Shown here: positions 16,443-26,000 of the stretch, piece by piece
Layout of the letters: the number at the start of each line of letters is the position of its first letter
How positions within the stretch are numbered: the first letter of the stretch is position 1
NCBI RefSeq assembly: GCF_900543425.1
Contig: NZ_UQRQ01000003.1
Span: 1 to 64,000 of the forward strand
Reading direction: 5' to 3'
Source of the DNA: an uncultured Sanguibacteroides sp.
Lineage (GTDB): Bacteria > Bacteroidota > Bacteroidia > Bacteroidales > Marinifilaceae
DNA: 64,000 nt
Translations under genes and position numbers: made by a program
The notes under the pieces: generated by a model
What the model saw: only the letters and a program-made list of their open reading frames with translations
The model's database searches: none
Told to the model about the DNA's origin: nothing

Positions 16443-18230
16443 ATGGAGCACATTAGGAATTTCTGTATTATCGCACATATTGACCACGGGAAGAGCACAT
16501 TGGCTGACAGACTACTGGAATACACGGGAACAGTAACAGGCAAAGATCTGCAAGCTCAGGTTCTCGATGACATGGAACTGGAGAGAGAGAGAGGGATAAC
16601 GATTAAAAGCCATGCCATTCAAATGGATTATAATTACAAAGGCAAGAAATACGTCCTAAACCTCATCGATACCCCGGGACACGTGGACTTCTCTTATGAA
16701 GTATCCCGTTCCATTGCCGCTTGCGAAGGGGCATTACTGATCGTGGATGCCACACAGGGTATTCAAGCCCAGACAATATCCAATCTTTACTTGGCAATAG
16801 ACAATAACCTGGAAGTCATTCCGGTATTGAATAAGATGGATATGCCTAATGCCATGCCCGAAGAGGTAAAAGACCAGATCGAAGAACTTTTAGGTTGTAA
16901 AAGGGAAGATATTCTGGAAGCCAGCGGTAAAACCGGAATGGGCGTCGACCGGATTCTGGAAGCCGTTGTGGAAAGAATTCCGGCCCCCACGGGAGATCCT
17001 GAAGCCCCGTTACAAGCCTTGATCTTCGATTCCGAGTTTAACTCCTTCCGCGGGATCATCACCTATTGTCGTATCATGAACGGCTCCTTAAAAAGCGGTG
17101 ATAAGGTAAAATTCGTAAACACGGGAAAAGAATACACGGCAGACGAGATCGGTGTTTTACGCCTGAACCAGGAACCCCGGGCCGAATTACCGACGGGGGA
17201 TGTAGGTTATATTATTTCCGGAATCAAAACTTCCTCGGAGGTAAAAGTCGGTGATACGATTACCCATGTCAACCGCCCCTGCGACAAGGCGATCGAAGGG
17301 TTTGAAGAGGTTAAGCCCATGGTCTTCGCGGGTATATACCCCATCGATTCCGAAGATTATGAAGACTTACGGACCTCCATAGAGAAATTGCAACTCAACG
17401 ATGCCTCCCTGACTTTTGAACCGGAATCTTCCGCGGCCTTAGGCTTCGGTTTTCGTTGCGGTTTCTTGGGAATGCTTCATATGGAGATCATTCAGGAACG
17501 GCTGGATCGCGAATTCGACATGAACGTGATCACGACGGTTCCTAACGTGATGTACATCGCTCATACCACCAAAGGAGAAGTATACGAGATGCATAATCCC
17601 TCCGATATGCCCTCCCCGACCACACTGGATTACATCGAAGAACCCTATATAAAAGCACAAATCATTACCCCGACCGAATACATCGGTCCGATCATGACCC
17701 TTTGTCTCGGAAAACGGGGAACCTTAATCAAACAACACTACCTGACAGGTAACCGTATCGAATTAAACTACGAAATGCCGCTTGCCGAGATCGTGTTCGA
17801 TTTCTACGACAAACTGAAGAGCATTACCAAGGGATATGCCTCTTTCGACTATTTTCAGATCGGCTACCGGCAGGCTAACCTTGTCAAACTGGACATTCTG
17901 TTGAATGGGGAGTCTGTGGATGCCCTTTCCGCACTCATTCATTTCGACAACGCTTACTCGTTCGGGAAACGGATTTGTGAGAAACTGAAAGAACTGATTC
18001 CCCGGCAACAATTCGATATTGCCATTCAGGCCGCCATCGGGGCCAAAATCATCTCCAGAGAGACCATAAAAGCCGTCCGGAAAGACGTGACGGCCAAATG
18101 TTACGGGGGAGACATCTCCCGGAAACGCAAATTATTGGAAAAACAGAAAAAAGGAAAGAAACGGATGAAGCAGATCGGAAACGTAGAAGTCCCGCAAAAA
18201 GCATTCCTTGCCGTACTGAAACTGGATTAA
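16443..18230 (+). CDS. lepA: Elongation factor 4 (LepA), ribosome-associated GTPase
   Basis: A translational GTPase of 595 residues, the normal length. The start is MEHIRNFCIIAHIDHGKST, whose AHIDHGKST is the G1 loop (residues 11-19). The DTPGH and NKMD motifs follow, then the EF-G-like domains II, III and V and the LepA-specific C-terminal domain rich in lysine. An ATG five codons upstream is also in frame, but the family begins at the second one. LepA helps translation or ribosome assembly under stress. Confidence 0.97.
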   Translation: MEHIRNFCIIAHIDHGKSTLADRLLEYTGTVTGKDLQAQVLDDMELERERGITIKSHAIQMDYNYKGKKYVLNLIDTPGHVDFSYEVSRSIAACEGALLIVDATQGIQAQTISNLYLAIDNNLEVIPVLNKMDMPNAMPEEVKDQIEELLGCKREDILEASGKTGMGVDRILEAVVERIPAPTGDPEAPLQALIFDSEFNSFRGIITYCRIMNGSLKSGDKVKFVNTGKEYTADEIGVLRLNQEPRAELPTGDVGYIISGIKTSSEVKVGDTITHVNRPCDKAIEGFEEVKPMVFAGIYPIDSEDYEDLRTSIEKLQLNDASLTFEPESSAALGFGFRCGFLGMLHMEIIQERLDREFDMNVITTVPNVMYIAHTTKGEVYEMHNPSDMPSPTTLDYIEEPYIKAQIITPTEYIGPIMTLCLGKRGTLIKQHYLTGNRIELNYEMPLAEIVFDFYDKLKSITKGYASFDYFQIGYRQANLVKLDILLNGESVDALSALIHFDNAYSFGKRICEKLKELIPRQQFDIAIQAAIGAKIISRETIKAVRKDVTAKCYGGDISRKRKLLEKQKKGKKRMKQIGNVEVPQKAFLAVLKLD

Positions 18231-18442
18231 CCGACTCTGGCCTTGCTCGAAGAGAAAATCACAACCGAAGCTACGGACGTTACAACGAACAAGCATCGCC
18301 GGAGGACTTTTCTCTGCCGAACCATCCGGTCCAATCTAACCTGTAATCGAACAATAGCCTTCTCTTTGTCTATTCGTGCAATTAGGGGAGACATTTCCAC
18401 CATTCGCTCTATTCGAGTCAAAATTTCTTCCCCTTTTTCCAT
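18227..18442 (-). CDS. Small hypothetical protein with a C-terminal membrane helix
   Basis: A 71-residue frame (MEKGEEILTRIERMVEMSPL onwards) with an amphipathic charged N-terminal part and one hydrophobic segment near the end (LFVVTSVASVVIFSSS). The residue pattern looks more protein-like than the overlapping frames on the plus strand. It is convergent with lepA and overlaps its stop codon by four bases. No promoter box is obvious, and I do not recognise the family. Confidence 0.4.
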   Translation of the reverse strand: MEKGEEILTRIERMVEMSPLIARIDKEKAIVRLQVRLDRMVRQRKVLRRCLFVVTSVASVVIFSSSKARVG

Positions 18443-18707
18443 ATCGTCATCCTGTCCGTAAAAAAATGAGCTATTGACGAATAAAAAATACATGTTTTAA
18501 GAGAGGAAACGAACAAAATGGAAAACCGATACTCTTTCGAATGAAGTATATCTCTTTTCCTCGTTATACAAGAATATCAAACATCTTGTTCATAAAAACA
18601 GATTCGAATTTACAACTACCTGTCTTCACAAGAGATCCATTTCTTTTATTTTTCCCGAAATCGAATATCTTTTGCGTCCGGTAGCAAAACATCGTAAGAA
18701 TAATCAC

Positions 18708-18715
18708 TATTTTTG
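18708..18715 (+). promoter_or_regulatory. -7 promoter box of the deaminase gene
   Basis: TATTTTTG fits TAnnTTTG and lies 16 bases before the ATG at 18732. Confidence 0.55.
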
Positions 18716-18731
18716 TCCGTAAAAATAGGTC

Positions 18732-20033
18732 ATGACAAATACGATTATATTTAACGCTTGTATCATCACCATGAACAAGAAGATGGAGGTGATTAAAAAT
18801 GGTTCCATACTGATCGAAAACGATAGAATCAAAGAGATCCGTTCCGGAAAAATCGAACAACCCGAAACTGAATATTTAGATGCGGCAGGAATGATTGTTA
18901 TGCCCGGTTTCGTTAATACCCATACTCATGTTCCTATGACTCTTCTGCGCGGATTTGCGGACGATCTTCCTTTACACGAGTGGTTGACGGAACATATTTT
19001 TCCGGCAGAGGCTCGCCTCGTTACTCCCGAAAATGTCCGGATTGCCAGTCGATTGGCCTTTATCGAAATGATCAAATCGGGAACGACCTGCTTTAACGAC
19101 ATGTACTTTTTCGAAGATATTATTGCAGAAGAGGCCCAAAAAGCGGGGATTCGTGGTGTCGTGGGAGAATCACTTATCGATTTTCCGACAGCCAGTTTTA
19201 AAACCGCAGAAGAGGGACTCTCTCTTTGCGAGCGATTGATACAAAAGTGGCAAAACGACGACCTGATTCATCCTTCCGTTTGTGCTCACTCTCCTTATAC
19301 CTGCTCCGAAAAAACGTTGAAAAGTACCAAACAATTGGCAGACAAATACAATACGCTCTTGCAGATTCATGTTTCCGAAACACGAAAAGAGGTGGAAGAT
19401 ATTAAAACCCAAACCGGAAAAACCCCGGGAGAATATCTTCATTCCATCGGATTATTGGACAAAAATGTCATTGCGGCTCACGGCGTATGGTTGACTCCCA
19501 AAGAAGTAGAATTGTTTGCGGCCACTCAAACTTCCATCGGACATTGTCCCAAAAGTAACCTGAAATTAGCCAGCGGCATCGCCGATACGGATACTTACCA
19601 GAAGGCGGGAATCACCGTCGGCATAGGAACTGACGGAACCGCCAGTAACAATACTTTGGACATGGTGGAAGAGATGCGCTTCGCCGCTCTATTGCCTAAA
19701 GTCGTCCACTACAACCCGGAGGCAGTCCAAGCTCGTACGGCTTTACGAATGGCAACCATCAACGGAGCGAAAGCATTAGGATTAAATGAGATCACCGGTT
19801 CTCTGGAAGTAGGGAAAAGAGCCGACCTGATACTCGTGCACGCCGATGCCAGCAATATGACTCCCGTTTATGACGAATACTCAGCCATCGTTTACGCCAT
19901 GAACAGCAAAAACATCCGTTATTCCATGGTAAACGGAAAATGGATCATGAAAAACCGGGAGGTGTTACATATAGACAAAGAAGAGACTTTAGAGTCTGTA
20001 AAACAAATTGCCCACTCGTTCCATCTCTCGTAA
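18732..20033 (+). CDS. mtaD: Amidohydrolase, 5-methylthioadenosine/S-adenosylhomocysteine deaminase type
   Basis: A 433-residue cytosolic metal-dependent deaminase of the MtaD/TrzA/AtzB group. Seen residues: the metal-binding HTH (H64, H66), HSPYTCS, the metal ligand in QIHVSET, HGVWL, and the catalytic aspartate in GTDGTASNN. Family members deaminate methylthioadenosine and S-adenosylhomocysteine, both by-products of SAM use including polyamine synthesis. The next genes are agmatinase and a DHS homologue, which fits, although other substrates such as guanine-like compounds cannot be excluded. Confidence 0.85.
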   Translation: MTNTIIFNACIITMNKKMEVIKNGSILIENDRIKEIRSGKIEQPETEYLDAAGMIVMPGFVNTHTHVPMTLLRGFADDLPLHEWLTEHIFPAEARLVTPENVRIASRLAFIEMIKSGTTCFNDMYFFEDIIAEEAQKAGIRGVVGESLIDFPTASFKTAEEGLSLCERLIQKWQNDDLIHPSVCAHSPYTCSEKTLKSTKQLADKYNTLLQIHVSETRKEVEDIKTQTGKTPGEYLHSIGLLDKNVIAAHGVWLTPKEVELFAATQTSIGHCPKSNLKLASGIADTDTYQKAGITVGIGTDGTASNNTLDMVEEMRFAALLPKVVHYNPEAVQARTALRMATINGAKALGLNEITGSLEVGKRADLILVHADASNMTPVYDEYSAIVYAMNSKNIRYSMVNGKWIMKNREVLHIDKEETLESVKQIAHSFHLS

Positions 20034-20152
20034 AAAGTTTGTATTGAATTAAAAATCGGTTTCTTTAGCTATGTTCCTGTTCTACCTGCAAAAAGATAGA
20101 ACAGAAACAAGTAATTTTCAATCTTCATCTTTCAATTCTCAATTAAATAGTT

Positions 20153-20160
20153 TAGCTTTG
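20153..20160 (+). promoter_or_regulatory. -7 promoter box of speB
   Basis: TAGCTTTG fits TAnnTTTG and lies 53 bases before the ATG. Upstream is an 8-bp hairpin CTGTTCTA/TAGAACAG (20077-20104) after the deaminase gene. Confidence 0.55.
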
Positions 20161-20213
20161 CAATCCTTATTTATAGAAGGAAAAGTTTATAAACACTATA
20201 AACACAAGAAGAT

Positions 20214-21077
20214 ATGGAAAATTTAAATTATGGCGGACTGGAAGAAGAGTATGCAGCTTATGATAAAGCCGAGATCGTAGTATTACCGGTGCCCTATGAC
20301 GGGACAAGTACCTGGATAAAAGGGGCCGACAAGGGGCCGGACGCACTTTTGGAAGCTTCTGCCAATATGGAGCTTTATGATATCGAAACAGATTCCGAAG
20401 TATATACAAAAGGCATTGCAACCGTAGAGCCGGTAACAGAGGCTTCTTCCCCTGAAGCGATGTCTCAGGAGGTTGAACGCCGGATCGATGCGATACTAAA
20501 CGACAAAAAATTTCCTGTCCTCTTAGGAGGAGAACACTCCGTAAGTATCGGGGCTTTCCGGGCTTTTGCCAAACATTTTGACAAATTTTCGGTTCTGCAA
20601 CTCGATGCCCATTCGGACATGCGTAGCGAATATGAAGGTTCCACCCACAACCACGCCTGTGTTATGGCTCGGGCAAAAGAAGTCGCTACCATTGCACAGG
20701 TAGGAATCAGAAGTTCTGCCATCGAAGAGAAAGAAAACATTATGCCGGACCGCATTTTCTATGCCCATGATCTGCATGATGCAAAAGAAGGCAGTAACTG
20801 GATGTATATGGTTTCTCAAAAATTACACGACAACGTATATATCACCATCGATCTCGACGTGTTCGACCCGGCCATTATGCCGTCTACCGGAACTCCGGAA
20901 CCAGACGGACTTTATTACCGGGAAGTACTGAATTTCTTAAAACTGATTAACGAGAGACACAATATCATCGGTATGGATGTCGTAGAGTTATGCCCGAACA
21001 AATCGAATAAAGCCCCTGATTTTTTGGCCAGCAAGCTGATTTATCAGATACTGAGCATGAAATACAATAACCAATAA
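20214..21077 (+). CDS. speB: Agmatinase
   Basis: Hydrolyses agmatine to putrescine and urea. The 287-residue ureohydrolase keeps all manganese ligands: H108 in LGGEHSVS, D131, H133 and D135 in LDAHSD, and D213 and D215 in TIDLDVFDPA. Together with the arginine decarboxylase encoded at 23.8-25.7 kb it gives a complete arginine-to-putrescine route. The DHS homologue follows 140 bases downstream, across a gap of repeat words. Confidence 0.93.
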   Translation: MENLNYGGLEEEYAAYDKAEIVVLPVPYDGTSTWIKGADKGPDALLEASANMELYDIETDSEVYTKGIATVEPVTEASSPEAMSQEVERRIDAILNDKKFPVLLGGEHSVSIGAFRAFAKHFDKFSVLQLDAHSDMRSEYEGSTHNHACVMARAKEVATIAQVGIRSSAIEEKENIMPDRIFYAHDLHDAKEGSNWMYMVSQKLHDNVYITIDLDVFDPAIMPSTGTPEPDGLYYREVLNFLKLINERHNIIGMDVVELCPNKSNKAPDFLASKLIYQILSMKYNNQ

Positions 21078-21178
21078 AAGATTTTATGATTAAGTGATTC
21101 CGTGATTTAACGATTAAAAAAATCACCCAATCATCTAATCACCGAATCTCCTAATTAAAAATATTGAGTCTATAAGGT
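21078..21178. repeat. Intergenic repeat words between speB and the DHS homologue
   Basis: GATTAAGTGATTCCGTGATT on the left side is partly complementary to ATCTAATCACCGAATCTCC on the right, giving an imperfect hairpin of the dispersed family. Confidence 0.5.
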
Positions 21179-21217
21179 CCTCATAATTGCACCTTTATAT
21201 TTTTAAGATTAACAAAA

Positions 21218-22240
21218 ATGGAAAAGAAAGATTTATTAAAAGACACCATCAAACACATCGACATCAAGTCGTATGACTCAACGCAATTAATCGACGCGAT
21301 GCGCGATATGTCATTCACCTCTCGCGATACCGCCCGGGCTGCCGATATCTTGATGAAGATGGTGAAAGAGAAAGAGTGTACTAATATTCTTACCATTGCC
21401 GGTAGCACCAGTGCCGCCGGATGTATGCAGGTATACGTGGACATGGTTCGTAACAAAATGGTCGACGTCGTGGTTTCTACCGGGGCCTCCATTATCGATA
21501 TGGACCTTTTCGAAGCTCTTGGCTTTAAACACTACAAAGGCAGCCAGGATGTGCCGGACATGCAATTACGCGAACTTTACATCGATCGTATTTACGACAC
21601 GTTTATCGACGAAGAAGAGCTTCAGGCTTGCGATCACACGACTTACGAGATTGCCAACAACTTGGAGCCCCGTCCTTACTCTTCCCGCGAGTTTATCTGG
21701 GAAATCGGAAAATGGTTACACGAGGGACATGCCGTGAAGAAAGACAGTTTAATTCAAACCTGTTACGAATGCGGAGTGCCCATCTTTTGCCCGGCTTTCT
21801 CCGATTGTAGCGCCGGATTCGGTATCGGGAAGCATCAATGGGAACATCCGGATAAACATGTTTCCATCGACTCCGTGAAAGATTTTATCGAGCTGACGAA
21901 AATTAAGATCGAGGCAGGTACCACCGGTTTGTTTATGGTAGGCGGGGGAACTCCGAAAAACTTCGCGCAAGATACGGTTGTATGTGCCGAAATTTTAGGT
22001 TATGAAGTACCCATGCATAAATACGCCATCCAAATCACCGTGGCTGACGTCCGGGATGGAGCTTGTTCTTCATCTACCTTAAAAGAGGCTTGTTCCTGGG
22101 GTAAGGTGGATGTGACCTACGAACAAATGGTATATGCGGAAGGCACGACGGTGATTCCGTTGATCGCCAGCTACATATACCACAGTAACGCCTGGAAAGC
22201 AAGAGAATACAAAAATTGGAACAAACTTTTCGTTCAATAA
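21218..22240 (+). CDS. Deoxyhypusine synthase family protein (probable polyamine-forming enzyme)
   Basis: A 340-residue NAD-dependent homologue of deoxyhypusine synthase. The catalytic lysine motif SWGKV is kept (K296), as are the glycine-rich Rossmann segments (VSTGASIIDMDL and FMVGGGTPKNFAQD). Bacteria lack eIF5A, the eukaryotic substrate, so bacterial members are thought to transfer an aminobutyl or related group to free polyamines, as homospermidine synthase does. The neighbouring agmatinase and arginine decarboxylase support a role with putrescine or agmatine. The exact product is not readable from the sequence. Confidence 0.85.
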   Translation: MEKKDLLKDTIKHIDIKSYDSTQLIDAMRDMSFTSRDTARAADILMKMVKEKECTNILTIAGSTSAAGCMQVYVDMVRNKMVDVVVSTGASIIDMDLFEALGFKHYKGSQDVPDMQLRELYIDRIYDTFIDEEELQACDHTTYEIANNLEPRPYSSREFIWEIGKWLHEGHAVKKDSLIQTCYECGVPIFCPAFSDCSAGFGIGKHQWEHPDKHVSIDSVKDFIELTKIKIEAGTTGLFMVGGGTPKNFAQDTVVCAEILGYEVPMHKYAIQITVADVRDGACSSSTLKEACSWGKVDVTYEQMVYAEGTTVIPLIASYIYHSNAWKAREYKNWNKLFVQ

Positions 22241-22264
22241 GTAACTCCGGTTTTTATCGTATAG

Positions 22265-22300
22265 AACTGTCCCAAAAATAAATTTGGGGCAGTTTTTATT
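22265..22300 (+). terminator. Terminator after the DHS homologue
   Basis: AACTGTCCCAAA pairs with TTTGGGGCAGTT (one T-G wobble), with a six-base loop and a TTTATTTT tail. Confidence 0.85.
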
Positions 22301-22513
22301 TTATCAGGTATTTTTCTTGCTAAGGCGGATCACGGTAATCGATCGTTTATGAAAAATAAGCAAAACCGTAAAAAAGCATAACCTCACTCCAACTTACGGG
22401 CCGATCTTCCTCTTTTCCATATTACTTTTATGCTATTATTATAAAAAATAATCGAATAAAAACGAAATCTTCGTCTCTCTTTCCGGAATAACGTTTAATC
22501 GGTTACCTTCGTA

Positions 22514-23599
22514 ATGACCAACATGTATAACCGAAAAATCATCCATATCGACATGGATGCCTTTTATGCATCCATCGAACAACGAGACCATCCGGAATAC
22601 CGGGGAAAACCCGTTGTAGTCGGCCGTCCGGAAGCCCGGGGAGTTATCGCTGCCGCCAGCTACGAAGCCCGCCGATACGGCATTCATTCGGCCATGTCTT
22701 CCATGAAGGCCCTGAAACTTTGCCCGGACCTGATCTTTATTTCCTCCCGCATGGAGGTATATAAGGCTGTTTCCCGGGAGATCCATCAAATATTCAGGGA
22801 ATACACGGACCTGATCGAACCGCTCTCCATCGACGAAGCTTTTCTGGATGTGACCGAAAACAAGAAAGGAATTCCTTGGGCCGTCGATGTCGCCAAAGCG
22901 ATTAAAAAAGAGATCAAAGAAAAATTGGGACTCATCGCTTCGGCCGGAGTCTCTTACAACAAATTTTTAGCAAAAATTGCTTCCGACTACCGGAAGCCGG
23001 ACGGTCTATACACGATTCACCCGGACAAAGCTCTCTCGTTTATCGCAAAGCTTCCCATTGAAGCTTTTTGGGGAATCGGGAGAGTCACAGCCCGAAAAAT
23101 GCATGAGCTGGGAGTACACACGGGACAGGATTTGCAACATTGCTCCCCGGAATTTCTAACACGTAATTTCGGAAAAGCGGGAACGCTCTACCACGATTTC
23201 GCCCACGGCATCGACCCCCGTCCCGTGGAACCGCTCAGAATCCGCAAATCGGTAGGATGTGAACAAACTTACGATAAAGACCTGACAACCCATACCGCTC
23301 TTATCATCGAACTTTATCACATCACAAAAGAGCTTATACGCCGGTTGGAAAAAAACAAGTTCAAAGGGCATACGCTAACCTTAAAAGTGAAATTCCACGA
23401 TTTTACACAGAAAACCCGCAGTATCAGTTTAAGCAACGAATTGACCACCTTACAAGAGATTCTCCCCTTAGCGAAAAACTTATTGCACGAATTAAAATTG
23501 GAGAATTACCGCATTCGCCTACTGGGTTTATCCGTTTCCAACCCTTTCGACGGTTCATCTCCTCATCAGCCTACACAACTTAGCTTTAATTTCAGATAA
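22514..23599 (+). CDS. dinB: DNA polymerase IV (Y family)
   Basis: Error-prone translesion polymerase of 361 residues. Active-site acidic residues are in IDMDAFYAS (D13, D15) and SIDEAF (D107, E108). The thumb HhH region and the little-finger domain follow, and the C-terminus ends in QLSFNF, a sliding-clamp binding motif. A promoter-like TACCTTCG ends two bases before this ATG. A second ATG nine bases in (MYNRK) could be the real start. No LexA-like box is obvious. Confidence 0.95.
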   Translation: MTNMYNRKIIHIDMDAFYASIEQRDHPEYRGKPVVVGRPEARGVIAAASYEARRYGIHSAMSSMKALKLCPDLIFISSRMEVYKAVSREIHQIFREYTDLIEPLSIDEAFLDVTENKKGIPWAVDVAKAIKKEIKEKLGLIASAGVSYNKFLAKIASDYRKPDGLYTIHPDKALSFIAKLPIEAFWGIGRVTARKMHELGVHTGQDLQHCSPEFLTRNFGKAGTLYHDFAHGIDPRPVEPLRIRKSVGCEQTYDKDLTTHTALIIELYHITKELIRRLEKNKFKGHTLTLKVKFHDFTQKTRSISLSNELTTLQEILPLAKNLLHELKLENYRIRLLGLSVSNPFDGSSPHQPTQLSFNFR

Positions 23600-23693
23600 T
23601 TACGAAAACATTTAGGCCGTATATCCGTAAAAATACAAGAAACAACTACTCATTAACCGAAATGTAATAGAGTTGTCTTATTTATAAAAACAG

Positions 23694-23741
23694 AATCCAC
23701 TACACTTGCAGTGGATTCCAAACTGAACTTGGACGTTTTTT
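23694..23741 (+). terminator. Hairpin and T-tailed terminator after dinB
   Basis: AATCCACT and AGTGGATT form one hairpin (23694-23717). A second stem, TCCAA/TTGGA, follows immediately and ends in eight T residues. Confidence 0.65.
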
Positions 23742-23766
23742 TTCATAAATTTGTTATTGATACTGC

Positions 23767-23800
23767 AAGGTCCCTGCTGTGACAGCACGGACCTTTTTTA
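23767..23800. terminator. Strong bidirectional terminator between dinB and speA
   Basis: AAGGTCC and GGACCTT enclose TGCTGT and ACAGCA, giving a 13-bp stem with one mismatch and a one-base loop. Six T residues follow on the plus strand. Confidence 0.8.
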
Positions 23801-23810
23801 TCGTCCGTAT

Positions 23811-25703
23811 CTATTCCAAATAAGTATATCCATACAAACCTGAACGGTAATTAGATAAAAATTCCCGTCCCTCTTCCGCCGAGATAATCCCTTTTTTCAC
23901 GGAACTGGTTACCCAAACCTCCACCGTCCGGGCCATTCGCTTCGGCATAAATTGTACATATTCAAGCACGTCGGCTACCGTTTCTCCCTCAATGATCTTA
24001 TCGATCACATACTCATCCCCCTTTACCTTAATATGCACGGCATTGGTATCCCCAAAAAGATTATGCAAATCGCCCAATATTTCCTGGTAAGCCCCCACGA
24101 GGAATACTCCCAGATAGTAAGGCTCTTTCCCGTTCAACTCATGCACAGGCAAATGATAGGAGAAATTACGGGTAGAGATAAAATTATCGATTTTCCCGTC
24201 CGAATCGCAAGTAATATCCTGTATCGTGGCCGACTTGGTCGGTTGCTCGTTTAAACGGGTAATCGGAATAATCGGAAATATCTGATCGATGGCCCAAGAG
24301 TCCGGTAAGGACTGAAACAAGGAGAAGTTACAAAAATATTTATCCGGTAAAAGCTTGGAGATCTTCTTCAGTTCATCCGGAGCATGCTTCGTATTGACAG
24401 CCATGTCATATACATCGCGGGCTACCGACCAAAAAAGACGTTCCACCTGTGCCCTCGTCCGTAAATCTATTAATCCCAAGTTAAAAAGCCCCAAGGCATC
24501 CTCCCGGATCTGCATGGCATCATGCCAGGTTTCGATCAAACGGGGTTGGTTCAGGTTTTCCCATAAATCGTAAAGCTCTTTTACCAATTCATGAGCATCC
24601 TCCGTTATCTCCTCATTCTCGTCAAATTCAGGCAGACTGGTGCTGGCCAATGCTTCAAAGACCAAAACCGAATGATGAGCCGTCAAAGAACGACCGGACT
24701 CCGTGATGACATTGGGTTGCTTCAGTTCGTTTTTCTCACAGGCATCGACGATTGCCGAAACCGCATCGTTCACATACTCTTGAATCGAATAGTTCATGCT
24801 GTTTCCACTCGTAGCCGAACGGGTTCCGTCATAGTCCACTCCCAAACCTCCGCCGATATCCACAAAATCGATATCGTATCCCATGGCTTGCAATTGTACG
24901 TAAAATTGAGAAGCCTCCTTTAAAGCCGTCTTTATCCGACGGATATTGGTTACCTGACTACCGATATGAAAATGAATCAGTTTAAGACTATCCATCAACT
25001 TATTCTTTTCCAAAATATCCAAAGCTTCGAGCAATTCACTCGAATTTACGCCGAACTTACTGACATCCCCCCCGGACTCTTCCCATTTTCCACTCCCGGA
25101 ACTCGCCAATTTGATCCGGATCCCGATATTGGGACGTATTTTCAAACGTTTGGCTATGGTGGCAATATTTCTAAGCTCGTTTAACTTTTCAACCACCAGA
25201 AATATATTCCGCCCCATTTTCTGGGCCAAAAGAGCCAGTTCAATGTAATTCTCATCCTTATAACCATTGCAAATGATCATGGCATCATCGTCGATATCAA
25301 TAGACAATACCGCATGCAATTCCGGTTTCGAGCCCGCCTCCAATCCGATATTATACTTGGTCCCGTGACTCACGATCTCCTCTACCACCGGACGCATCTG
25401 GTTCACTTTTATCGGATAAATAATAAAGTTCTTTCCCGTATAACCGTACTCTTTCGCCGCAGCCTCGAAACAATTCGAGATTTTCTCGATCCGGTTATCC
25501 AAAATATCCGGAAATCTTAATAATACTGGAGCCGACACATCACGTACCTGAAGTTCTTCCATCAGTTCTTTCAAGTCAATACTCGGGCCACCCGTCTTAG
25601 GTGTCACCGTAACATGTCCTTTCTCGTTGATTGAAAAATAGTTCAGCCCCCAACCGTTGACATTGTACAGTTCGGCCGAATCGTCAATACTCCATTTTCT
25701 CAT
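23811..25703 (-). CDS. speA: Biosynthetic arginine decarboxylase
   Basis: PLP enzyme of the alanine-racemase fold that converts arginine to agmatine. The 630-residue length matches the SpeA family. The PLP lysine is K99 in IIYPIKVNQ. HFHIGSQ, the DIGGGLGVDYDG loop and VTESGRSLTAHH are also present. The start MRKWSIDDS at 25703 is used because a TAGATTTG promoter box lies between it and the longer in-frame start. With speB in the same region, it supplies putrescine. Confidence 0.96.
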   Translation of the reverse strand: MRKWSIDDSAELYNVNGWGLNYFSINEKGHVTVTPKTGGPSIDLKELMEELQVRDVSAPVLLRFPDILDNRIEKISNCFEAAAKEYGYTGKNFIIYPIKVNQMRPVVEEIVSHGTKYNIGLEAGSKPELHAVLSIDIDDDAMIICNGYKDENYIELALLAQKMGRNIFLVVEKLNELRNIATIAKRLKIRPNIGIRIKLASSGSGKWEESGGDVSKFGVNSSELLEALDILEKNKLMDSLKLIHFHIGSQVTNIRRIKTALKEASQFYVQLQAMGYDIDFVDIGGGLGVDYDGTRSATSGNSMNYSIQEYVNDAVSAIVDACEKNELKQPNVITESGRSLTAHHSVLVFEALASTSLPEFDENEEITEDAHELVKELYDLWENLNQPRLIETWHDAMQIREDALGLFNLGLIDLRTRAQVERLFWSVARDVYDMAVNTKHAPDELKKISKLLPDKYFCNFSLFQSLPDSWAIDQIFPIIPITRLNEQPTKSATIQDITCDSDGKIDNFISTRNFSYHLPVHELNGKEPYYLGVFLVGAYQEILGDLHNLFGDTNAVHIKVKGDEYVIDKIIEGETVADVLEYVQFMPKRMARTVEVWVTSSVKKGIISAEEGREFLSNYRSGLYGYTYLE

Positions 25704-25738
25704 TTCTATGTAAGACCTTTTAAGATTGATTGTTTGCG

Positions 25739-25746
25739 CAAATCTA
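25739..25746 (-). promoter_or_regulatory. -7 promoter box of speA
   Basis: TAGATTTG on the minus strand fits TAnnTTTG and lies 35 bases before the ATG. Confidence 0.6.
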
Positions 25747-25871
25747 CAATATATTTTCAATATTAATATACTTTTCAGACAGATTGTCAATAGAATATTA
25801 GTTACAAATCTCAAATTTATTCGCGACTATTCTGTAATTTACAAACGAAAGTATAAAACGCTGATAAAAGT

Positions 25872-25898
25872 AGCACTTAGGGACGGGGCTAAAGTGCT
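25872..25898. repeat. G-rich-loop hairpin repeat, copy 1
   Basis: AGCACTT and AAGTGCT enclose a 13-base loop AGGGACGGGGCTA. It is near identical to the copy 89 bases to the right and related to the hairpin at 66-82. Confidence 0.7.
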
Positions 25899-25960
25899 AT
25901 TAATTGTAGATTGATCAGAAATCAATTTAAAATCTACAATTTAAAATTAAGAGATTCGAG

Positions 25961-25987
25961 AGCACTCAGGGACGGGGCTAAAGTGCT
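25961..25987. repeat. G-rich-loop hairpin repeat, copy 2
   Basis: The same 27-base unit as copy 1, with one changed base (AGCACTC instead of AGCACTT), which weakens the stem by one pair. The DNA between the copies is AT-rich (TCTACAATTTAAAATT) and non-coding. Confidence 0.7.
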
Positions 25988-26000
25988 AACAAAAGAAAAA

